Below are positions 21,536-28,220 of a DNA stretch of 28,220 nt, piece by piece; within the stretch, counting starts at the first letter, position 1; every line of letters starts with the position of its first letter. The translations under genes and the position numbers were made by a program. This DNA comes from a virus. Location: positions 1 through 28,220 of the IMG/VR virus record IMGVR_UViG_3300009431_000106. One strand, given 5' to 3'. The notes below the pieces were generated by a model, which saw only the letters and a program-made list of their open reading frames with translations, was not told where the DNA came from and made no database searches.

Positions 21536-22912
21536 ATGGCAAAATATACAATTAAAGCCCTTAATTCTGATTTATTAGAAGACAGAAAAGTTGGACATTT
21601 AACGGCAGACGCTGCTAGTGGTGTTTCAACTATAACTGTTGATAACTATTCTGTTTATGCTGATGATGATTATTTATTATTGGGGAACTTTGGTGAGCCA
21701 ACAGCAGAGATAGTTCAAATTAATGATGCTTCTATTGATAATACGATAGATTTACAAAGTGCAACAATTTATGATCATTATGTTGATACGCCTGTTACGA
21801 TTGTTAAATATAATCAGGTGCAATTTTATGATTCAGCTACAGCCACAGGAACATTAGCAACTATTGGTTCAGCAATAAGTATTCATGCTGGCAGAGAATA
21901 TACGACTTTATATACAGCACCAAATACAAGTGCATTATATTGGTCTTATAAATGGTATGACGGCACAAATTATTCTGAATACCCTGAACTTAGGTTATAT
22001 ACAGGAGATGCACAAAATTCAGTGTCTGAAATTGCTAAACGGGGCAGACAACTTGCTAATGTGGAAGAATTGTCAAAGTTCGCCACCAGAGAAATCGTTA
22101 TATCAGATATTAACATGGCGCAGGATGAAATTCTGCATATTAAAGACCCACAGAGCGGGATTCCAGTTAATTGGAGCTTTGAGCTAGTGGATGATTTAAC
22201 TTCATTGACATCAACAGAAAATGAAAATAAGTATGCTTTATCAGGTTTGTCTTCTACAATGAAATATATTGACAGTAATGACGCTATTATGAATGTTAGA
22301 TTTGGTGATGCAATTTTGGACTATGTTGACCCAGACAAGTTTGATGAGAATTTTGAAAATGTCCATGAAACTACTTTGGCATCTAACATTACAGCAGGGG
22401 ATACTAGCGTAACATTAACTGACAGTTATGAGTTTGGAGAATCTGGGGCAGTGTATATTGGAGAAGACACCATTGTTTATACTTCTAATACTGAAACTAC
22501 TGGTGTTTTGGGCGGTTGCACGGGGACTGACAACAATCAAACTGCTGGAGCTTCTGTGTGGCAAGGTGTAGCCCCAGACAAGCCAACTGAATACACAATT
22601 TTTGATGGGTATATTAAATTGAACGCCCCCGTGGATACTGATTATGTGGGTTATAAGATTAAGATTAAATATTTAAAAGAAATCAGCAGGATAGACGATA
22701 TTGCTGACACTATTGTTATTCCATTTTATAATATTATGGAAAACTTTGTTGCAGCACGAATTGAGTATCGTAAAGGCAATTCAGCTGATGGCGATAGGTT
22801 GATGGCATTGTTCAGAGACGGGTTAAACCAGAATATCCGTAGATATAAATTAACTCCACGCCAACATGTCAAATATCATAAATTTGATTCAGGTGATAGT
22901 GCAAGAGCATAA
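21536..22912 (+). CDS. Head-tail connector/adaptor-like protein with beta insertions
   Basis: A 458-aa protein. Two beta modules of a type often inserted in phage tail proteins occur: GHLTADAASGVSTITVDNY (about 19-37) and LASNITAGDTSVTLTDSYEFGESG with IYIGEDTIVYTS (about 283-315). The C-terminal part (about 395-455), IPFYNIMENFVAARIEYRKGNSADGDRLMALFRDGL, resembles the helical gp4/adaptor-type connectors that sit below the portal. The next gene is a nozzle candidate, which supports this. The rest is beta-rich. Annotation is by resemblance and position. Confidence 0.55.
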   Translation: MAKYTIKALNSDLLEDRKVGHLTADAASGVSTITVDNYSVYADDDYLLLGNFGEPTAEIVQINDASIDNTIDLQSATIYDHYVDTPVTIVKYNQVQFYDSATATGTLATIGSAISIHAGREYTTLYTAPNTSALYWSYKWYDGTNYSEYPELRLYTGDAQNSVSEIAKRGRQLANVEELSKFATREIVISDINMAQDEILHIKDPQSGIPVNWSFELVDDLTSLTSTENENKYALSGLSSTMKYIDSNDAIMNVRFGDAILDYVDPDKFDENFENVHETTLASNITAGDTSVTLTDSYEFGESGAVYIGEDTIVYTSNTETTGVLGGCTGTDNNQTAGASVWQGVAPDKPTEYTIFDGYIKLNAPVDTDYVGYKIKIKYLKEISRIDDIADTIVIPFYNIMENFVAARIEYRKGNSADGDRLMALFRDGLNQNIRRYKLTPRQHVKYHKFDSGDSARA

Positions 22913-22914
22913 AT

Positions 22915-24372
22915 ATGGCTAAATTTCATTACAAAGAATTTCTCACCCCACCAAGCACTAACGTGTCCCCTTTTTTAATGGCTGATAATCAATTGCAAAT
23001 ATGTTTAGGGATTGATCCAAGTTATAAGTTGGGTGTTCTTAAAAAGGATTTGGGGTATTCGCAAATTGGGGCTGTATTGCAAGCTGACAAAGAGATTACA
23101 GGGCTACATAATTTTAGACAAACAGCTTCAACGCAAAAGATGTTAGCTACTATTGATGATTCAACTTCTGATGACACACAATTATTTTATTCTACTGGTG
23201 GTGCATGGACAGAGATTACTGCAGCAGAAACAGCTTGGGCTAACAAAGCTGGCATTAATGTTGAAATGGAAGATTTGATTACTTATTGTTTTTTTGTTGG
23301 ATATGGAGCAACTGACGGTTTTTTGCCTGTTGGTTCTTTAACAGGAACAACATTTTCTGCTACAACAAATGTGACTAATATGCCAGGAGCTAAGTTTATT
23401 AAACGGTATCGTGATAGATTGTATATAGCAAATTGTGATATTACTGGAACTACTTATCCTTATAGAGTATATTATTCGTCTGTGCCCAGCGGTGGAACTA
23501 TAAGTTGGACAGTAGCAACAGATTTTTTTGATGTGGATTATTCAGAAGAAATTAAAGGGTTAAGTCAGAATTGGGACAGGTTAATAGTATTTACGGAGTA
23601 TAGTGCTTACATGTATGACCAAATCCAAAAAAAGAAAGTGTGGGATACAGGTTGTTCTAATCACAGGACTATCAAGACACATTCAGCATATATGATTTGG
23701 GGTGATAAAGATAATGTGTGGATGTCAACAAGCGGCAGACCAGTGCCGATTGGAAATAATATTTTGGAACTGTTAAGAAACTCAACCCCAACGAGTTGGT
23801 TCGCTGAAATAGTTGACAGAGAATATCATTTGTATTTAGGTTCAACTTCTGCTAACGGGATTACATATTCAAATTGCGTGGCTATATACAATATCCAAAC
23901 AAACATGTGGAGGTGGCGAGAGTTATATGACGACATCAGTATAATGGCTAAATTTTATTCTAGCGGTCAAGACTTTTTGTGGTATGGATGTGCAGACGGA
24001 GAAGTAATGAAAAAATCTAAATATACTGATGCGACACCAGTGTATGCAGATGATGGACAGCCGATAAGTGCATGGTGGCGAACTAAAGCATATGATTTTG
24101 GTGACCCTACTATTCAAAAAGAATTAATTAAAATTATAGCGTATTGTGAAGACGGCAATGGAATAAATTTGCGGTATCGTATATTTGATAAAAATCACGA
24201 GGGGTTAATGAACTTTAAACCTATTGGAACTTTAAATAATGTAATACAAGATTTTGAAGTTAATGGTAAGGGGCATTTTATTCAGTTTGAGGGGCGTGAA
24301 TATAGTGATAAACAGGCGTTTAATTTTTATGGGTTCAGTGTTTTATTAAAACCATTTGATAGAATAAAGTAG
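22915..24372 (+). CDS. Tail nozzle/DNA stabilisation protein, P22 gp10-like
   Basis: A 485-aa beta-rich protein with the pattern of the beta-propeller nozzle proteins of short-tailed phages: KFIKRYRDRLYIANCDITG, YPYRVYYSSVPSGGTISW, DFFDVDYSEEIKGLSQNWDRLIVFTEYSAYMYD and a later KDNVWMSTSGRP. Similar strings (grLYvAg.....p.RvyyS....sW....DF.D....i.gl....d.LivFte..s.y.y) are seen in gp10-like proteins. These close the tail below the connector and hold packaged DNA in place. Start is in a CATAAATATG context; it follows the connector candidate by 2 nt. Confidence 0.7.
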   Translation: MAKFHYKEFLTPPSTNVSPFLMADNQLQICLGIDPSYKLGVLKKDLGYSQIGAVLQADKEITGLHNFRQTASTQKMLATIDDSTSDDTQLFYSTGGAWTEITAAETAWANKAGINVEMEDLITYCFFVGYGATDGFLPVGSLTGTTFSATTNVTNMPGAKFIKRYRDRLYIANCDITGTTYPYRVYYSSVPSGGTISWTVATDFFDVDYSEEIKGLSQNWDRLIVFTEYSAYMYDQIQKKKVWDTGCSNHRTIKTHSAYMIWGDKDNVWMSTSGRPVPIGNNILELLRNSTPTSWFAEIVDREYHLYLGSTSANGITYSNCVAIYNIQTNMWRWRELYDDISIMAKFYSSGQDFLWYGCADGEVMKKSKYTDATPVYADDGQPISAWWRTKAYDFGDPTIQKELIKIIAYCEDGNGINLRYRIFDKNHEGLMNFKPIGTLNNVIQDFEVNGKGHFIQFEGREYSDKQAFNFYGFSVLLKPFDRIK

Positions 24373-24373
24373 T

Positions 24374-26779
24374 ATGGCAAGAATTACAAAACTAAGTGAT
24401 TTTGGGTTTGATGAGAACGGTGAACGATTAGTATTGGATGAGTTTCCATCATTGATTCCACAGATAGTTGATTCTGAAAGCGTGTTTCCTGATACAGGTA
24501 TTAGTGGACAAAAAATTTCTGAATTGACTGTAGATAAGTTGAGGGCAGGAACTATTAATTCACAGGAAATTGTTTTGGGTGTAACGGCAACAGAAGGTGA
24601 TGTTTATCTTGGGGCAGGAACATTTGATGCTACAACTTGGACAGCAACTGGCGGTATTTTAATTGGAATGGACGACAGTGATAGTGATAAAGTGAAAGTT
24701 TATTTTGGTGATAGTGGTGGTGATTATTTTAGTTATGTTGAGGGAACAGGGGTTGTAATTTCTGGAACTTTGGTGGCTGGCAGTATTCATATACCTGACC
24801 AAGACACGACTGCTAACAGTTTTCATGTTGATACTACAGCGGATACTTGGTGGGGATGCACTAACACAAACTGGACAGCTGACCCAGACAATGCTACTGC
24901 TTATATTCTCAACACTGGTGTAGCAAAGTTTCAATCTATTACTTTATCAAGTAATGTTACAATGACAGATTTGCAATCTGGGTCAATTTTGACTATTCAA
25001 GGTTGGACATATGATGGAGCATTTACTGTTACTGACGCTGATACAGTGGCATGGGCAAGTGGAACATTAACAACTGGAAGTGGACAAACATTTGCTATTA
25101 CGGGGGCGAATACAGGCAACATGGCAGCTAAAACATATGTTTATTTTGATTCAGGTGCTAGCACAACAGTTTTTCAAACTTCTACAACTCGTTCAGATGC
25201 TTTTGGTTTAAATAAGATATTGGTTGCAGTGGCAGAGAATCAAGCAAATGAAGCAACTTTCTTTAAATTTGGTGATGAAGAGGCAAATATAGACGGAGCG
25301 AATATAATGGCTAGGTCAGTGTCAGCAACAGAGATTGTAGCGAACACAGTTACAGCTAATGAGATAGCTGCAACAACTATCACGGGTGCAGAGATTTTGA
25401 CAATGAATATAAGTGGTAAAAACGCCACTTTTGATACTGGTTCAATTGGTGGGTTTACTATGGGCGCAACTTCACTTACTGATACCGCTGGTACAATGGG
25501 TATGTCTTCTGCTGTTACGGGCGGTGATGACATAAGGTTTTGGGCAGGACATACAACGCCAGCGTCTGCGCCATTTTATGTAACTGAAGCAGGGGCGTTA
25601 GTGGCAACATCAGCTACTATTACAGGAGTAATTACAGTAGGGGCAACAAGTTCAGGAATCGCGAATTTTAGTGATGGAGGTGATTTGGTTACTGTTGATG
25701 AAGCGAATGTAGACGCTTTGAATTTGACTAATGCACCAGCAGAGGCAGGAGCTGATGTTACAGGGAGTAATACGGCAGCTGATACGGCGTTGGTAAGTGG
25801 ATTGGCGGCAGCAAATGTAGCTGGTTGGGCAGCTGGTGCTGATACAACCAAAATAGACGGAGGCGATATTTATACAAACACAATTACAGCGACATCTATT
25901 TTAACGCTATCAATGAGTGGTAAGAATTGTGTATTTGATACTGGAACAGTGGGTGGGTGGACAATGAACGCAACTGATTTATATAGTAATAATGTAAAAC
26001 TTGAATCTGATACTGAACGGATTTTAATTGGTAGTGCAACTGCTCCATTAACTGGAACAGGTGTGTTTATAGGTAAAGACGGTGCTGATTATGAGTTGCG
26101 AGTTGGTGATCCTGATACTGATTATATGCACTGGGGAGGAACATCTTTACAACAAAGCAATTCTGCTTTTGTTGAGCAATACATTACTAACATTAGAAAA
26201 GTTGGAGACCCAAGTGATATGAGCGAAAGTAAGGGGGTTGGAGCAACTATTGTATATAATTATGCAACTGTTGAAATTGAAACAAACGGAGGGGTTCAAT
26301 CATTGTTATATTCAGATGCTTTTGTTGATGCTAGTAAAGATTTTGCTCTTGGTTCAATTTTTAAATGTGTTCAAGGAAATAGCAATAGTTCTAGTGCATG
26401 TTATGTTGGGGTAGATGATGGATCAAATAATTTTCCACCTGCAGATGGTGGAAGAACAGCAGATCATGCAGCAATATATGTTTATGGTGTATGGAATGGT
26501 GGTAGCTTTGATTTTAAAAGTTATTTATCCACTGCTGACGGAACAACTCAAACAGTAACAGAATTTACTGGTATTACAGTTGCAAATTATAATTCATATA
26601 AAATTGTTAAAACAAGCTCGTCTGTAAAGTTGTATGTAAATGGTGTTTTAAAAGCAATTAACACGACTAATTTACCAGATGATACAACATCAAATATAAA
26701 ATTTTGCGCAGTTGACACTGCGGCTAATGACACGCAATTATATTTTTATAGTGACTTTGCATTCGCACAAACTTTATGA
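24374..26779 (+). CDS. Tail fibre or tip protein with C-terminal ConA-like domain
   Basis: An 801-aa protein. An N-terminal part (DEFPSLIPQIVDSESVFPDTGISGQKISELTVDKLRAGTINSQEI) carries the SELTVDKLRAGTI and later ATEIVANTVTANEIAATTITGAEIL motifs, typical of fibre and tip proteins that trimerise. A pair of similar segments, ILTMNISGKNATFDTGSIGGFTM (about 340-362) and ILTLSMSGKNCVFDTGTVGGWTM (about 510-532), shows an internal duplication. The C-terminal 190 residues from about residue 610 (YNYATVEIETNGGVQSLLYS) form a concanavalin-like domain with AIYVYGVWNGGSFDFKSYL and VKLYVNGVLKAINTT. It is likely a receptor-contacting fibre. The stop overlaps the next ATG (ATGA). Confidence 0.7.
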   Translation: MARITKLSDFGFDENGERLVLDEFPSLIPQIVDSESVFPDTGISGQKISELTVDKLRAGTINSQEIVLGVTATEGDVYLGAGTFDATTWTATGGILIGMDDSDSDKVKVYFGDSGGDYFSYVEGTGVVISGTLVAGSIHIPDQDTTANSFHVDTTADTWWGCTNTNWTADPDNATAYILNTGVAKFQSITLSSNVTMTDLQSGSILTIQGWTYDGAFTVTDADTVAWASGTLTTGSGQTFAITGANTGNMAAKTYVYFDSGASTTVFQTSTTRSDAFGLNKILVAVAENQANEATFFKFGDEEANIDGANIMARSVSATEIVANTVTANEIAATTITGAEILTMNISGKNATFDTGSIGGFTMGATSLTDTAGTMGMSSAVTGGDDIRFWAGHTTPASAPFYVTEAGALVATSATITGVITVGATSSGIANFSDGGDLVTVDEANVDALNLTNAPAEAGADVTGSNTAADTALVSGLAAANVAGWAAGADTTKIDGGDIYTNTITATSILTLSMSGKNCVFDTGTVGGWTMNATDLYSNNVKLESDTERILIGSATAPLTGTGVFIGKDGADYELRVGDPDTDYMHWGGTSLQQSNSAFVEQYITNIRKVGDPSDMSESKGVGATIVYNYATVEIETNGGVQSLLYSDAFVDASKDFALGSIFKCVQGNSNSSSACYVGVDDGSNNFPPADGGRTADHAAIYVYGVWNGGSFDFKSYLSTADGTTQTVTEFTGITVANYNSYKIVKTSSSVKLYVNGVLKAINTTNLPDDTTSNIKFCAVDTAANDTQLYFYSDFAFAQTL

Positions 26780-27003
26780 AATTTAAAATAAAAACATGGA
26801 TTTGTGAATGTGGATATAAACAGGACTTTGAACCAAATGAAAAAAATATGAATAATTATTTTCCGCATTTATTAAATAAGAAATTTTGTCCATCGTGTAA
26901 AATAAAAAAATTAAAAAAAGTAACAAAAGTTGCTGATAAAATAGAAATGACGACAATTTTAACTGGGAATAAACTACAAGAATTAAAAGATAAGTATAAA
27001 TAA
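26776..27003 (+). CDS. Small zinc-ribbon protein
   Basis: A 75-aa basic protein with CEC (C10, C12) and CPSC (C38, C41), a four-Cys zinc site separated by about 25 residues, followed by a Lys-rich helix. It resembles small phage zinc-ribbon proteins of unknown role and differs from the 8-Cys protein at 19985. It overlaps the fibre gene stop as ATGA, so it is co-translated with it. Confidence 0.65.
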   Translation: MKFKIKTWICECGYKQDFEPNEKNMNNYFPHLLNKKFCPSCKIKKLKKVTKVADKIEMTTILTGNKLQELKDKYK

Positions 27004-27004
27004 T

Positions 27005-28220
27005 ATGAAAACATTTAAAAAATCCGAGATACTAAATTTACAAGCAAATAAATTTTTTAATCCTAAAACGGGGAATGTTTATGGTTCAAGTGGGAAACTT
27101 CTAGGAAAAGTGGAAGGGATTAAAGCAGACAAAAAGTTAAAGTCAATCAAGGATTTGCCTGTTTTTTCTGACCCAGACAAGGGGAAAGCTACTGGCTCTC
27201 CATTTATTTCTGGCGATAAAATTATGATGTGGGGAGCGGTTGGGTCTGGGTTGAATACACTTGGGAATATTTCGCCTAGCGGAGTTAAGTGGTCGGAAGG
27301 GCTTTTCAAGCCAATTCAACAAAGTTCGCAGGATTTTGAGGCGGCAGGGTTTGGAACGATTAAGGAGTTTGTTGACGATCCCAAACACACATCACTATTA
27401 AAACAAACTGATTACATACAGGCATATGCTCATACACAATCATTACTTAAACAAATGGATATAGCAGAAAAGGCGGCGTGGAAACAGCAAACACAACAGC
27501 CACAAACAAAACCCGACTTAATCTACAACGGAAAGATAATCACAAGCGATTCTAGTATGTATGACATGTATAAAAAGTATGGAGCCAAAGAGATTGGCGC
27601 AGCTGAAGAAGAATTAGCTGAACCATCTATTAAAGATGACAAATTAAAAATAGCAGGAGGAAAATTTGAGAAAGGATATGAAACAGGCACTAGAGGCACT
27701 GCATTGGGTAATTTAATAATGGAGCAATATCACGCAAATCCACAAGCTAAAGCAAATATTCATTTTATTCAAGGAATGGCTAGGCATTTATATGATAGAC
27801 CAGCAACACAAGAAGAATTGGATGGATTGGTCGGTAAAACATTAGAGGAAGTTTTAAAAACTTCTGGAAGTATTGGTGGATATGAGGGTATGGCAGAGGG
27901 TTGGACATCCTTATTGGGGGGAGAAAAAGGAAAACCGAAAGAGGGGGTTCCGCAATTAGAAGAAAAATATCTATATATAAAAGACGGAAAGTATTTTGAC
28001 CAAGATAATAAATGGATTAGGTCAATGGAAGAGGTTACTGATTTAGTTGAAAATCAGGGATACAAAGATTACGGCAAAACTGGTGCACCTGACGAAAAAG
28101 AAGCTGAACCAACCAAACCCCTAGTTAGTGGTGAAAAACCCCAAATAACCCCCACAGAGGGCGTGTCAGGGGATGTTGAAGGGGGGGTTGCGGAAGAAGC
28201 TCCCAAGTCATTAGAAGATT
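27005..28220 (+). CDS. Large, incomplete protein: possible ejected/internal virion protein
   Basis: ATG 27005 follows the previous stop by 1 nt (TAATATG) and the frame has no stop to the right edge, giving at least 405 residues. The N-terminus is basic (MKTFKKSEILNLQANKF). A mid region, LIYNGKIITSDSSMYDMYKKYGAKEIG (about 175-201), and MARHLYDRPATQEELDGLVGKTLEEVLKTSG (about 258-288) resemble the short modular segments of large phage virion proteins. The visible end is Pro/Glu/Lys/Gly-rich (TPTEGVSGDVEGGVAEEA). Position after the tail genes suggests a long internal or ejection protein, but no family is certain. It is partial because the window ends. Confidence 0.65.
   Translation, partial: MKTFKKSEILNLQANKFFNPKTGNVYGSSGKLLGKVEGIKADKKLKSIKDLPVFSDPDKGKATGSPFISGDKIMMWGAVGSGLNTLGNISPSGVKWSEGLFKPIQQSSQDFEAAGFGTIKEFVDDPKHTSLLKQTDYIQAYAHTQSLLKQMDIAEKAAWKQQTQQPQTKPDLIYNGKIITSDSSMYDMYKKYGAKEIGAAEEELAEPSIKDDKLKIAGGKFEKGYETGTRGTALGNLIMEQYHANPQAKANIHFIQGMARHLYDRPATQEELDGLVGKTLEEVLKTSGSIGGYEGMAEGWTSLLGGEKGKPKEGVPQLEEKYLYIKDGKYFDQDNKWIRSMEEVTDLVENQGYKDYGKTGAPDEKEAEPTKPLVSGEKPQITPTEGVSGDVEGGVAEEAPKSLED

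Noticed and set aside
1-28220. CRISPR array, tRNA genes, integrase or IS element
   Set aside because: I saw no regularly spaced direct repeats, no cloverleaf and no transposase or integrase motif in the window.

Overview
The window is most likely the late (virion and lysis) region of an AT-rich, tailed double-stranded DNA bacteriophage or prophage. Every supported gene is on the + strand. Genes are tightly packed, with several 4-base ATGA stop/start overlaps. The order is DNA packaging, portal, scaffold, capsid, fibres, lysis, then tail. The portal (about 660 aa) and the 458-aa and 485-aa proteins downstream, which resemble podovirus connector and nozzle proteins, favour a short-tailed, P22-like particle. 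No long tape-measure gene is seen. TGA, TAA and TAG all work as stops, so the standard bacterial code fits. Most start codons sit in an A/T-rich context ending in ATATG or AATATG with no Shine-Dalgarno sequence. This suggests a host that often initiates without SD, but I cannot name the host.

Layout. 1-988: the end of an upstream operon: a membrane peptide, an excisionase-like HTH protein with no ordinary start codon, an HNH nuclease and a small basic protein. 989-1274: a compact control region with a sigma70-type promoter, a palindrome covering the window's best Shine-Dalgarno sequence, a 12-codon leader ORF, a terminator hairpin, and a 146-nt element closed by a 28-position helix. This is the most unusual part of the window. 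1275-3277: a small protein, small and large terminase subunits, and a tiny basic protein. 3295-7985: portal, several small unknown proteins and a coiled-coil scaffold candidate. 8033-9278: a methyltransferase and glycosyltransferase pair inside the head module. 9377-10828: a decoration-protein candidate and the major capsid candidate, followed by a terminator.

10901-19770: large beta-rich surface or fibre proteins. They include a beta-helix protein, proteins sharing an FHDV...DVxGNK repeat, a small AT-hook protein, and two proteins with lectin-like (LamG and carbohydrate-binding) domains. 19773-21534: a lysis-type cassette of an XhlA-like membrane protein, a zinc-ribbon protein, a papain-like cysteine peptidase, a two-helix holin and a tiny basic protein. 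21536-28220: connector/adaptor, P22 gp10-like nozzle, a tail fibre or tip protein, a zinc-ribbon protein, and a large gene running off the end that may encode an ejected internal virion protein.

Together the genes package DNA into a scaffolded head, may modify the particle or host glycans, recognise glycans through many lectin-like domains, and lyse the cell. All assignments come from reading the sequence. No database search or folding program was run.
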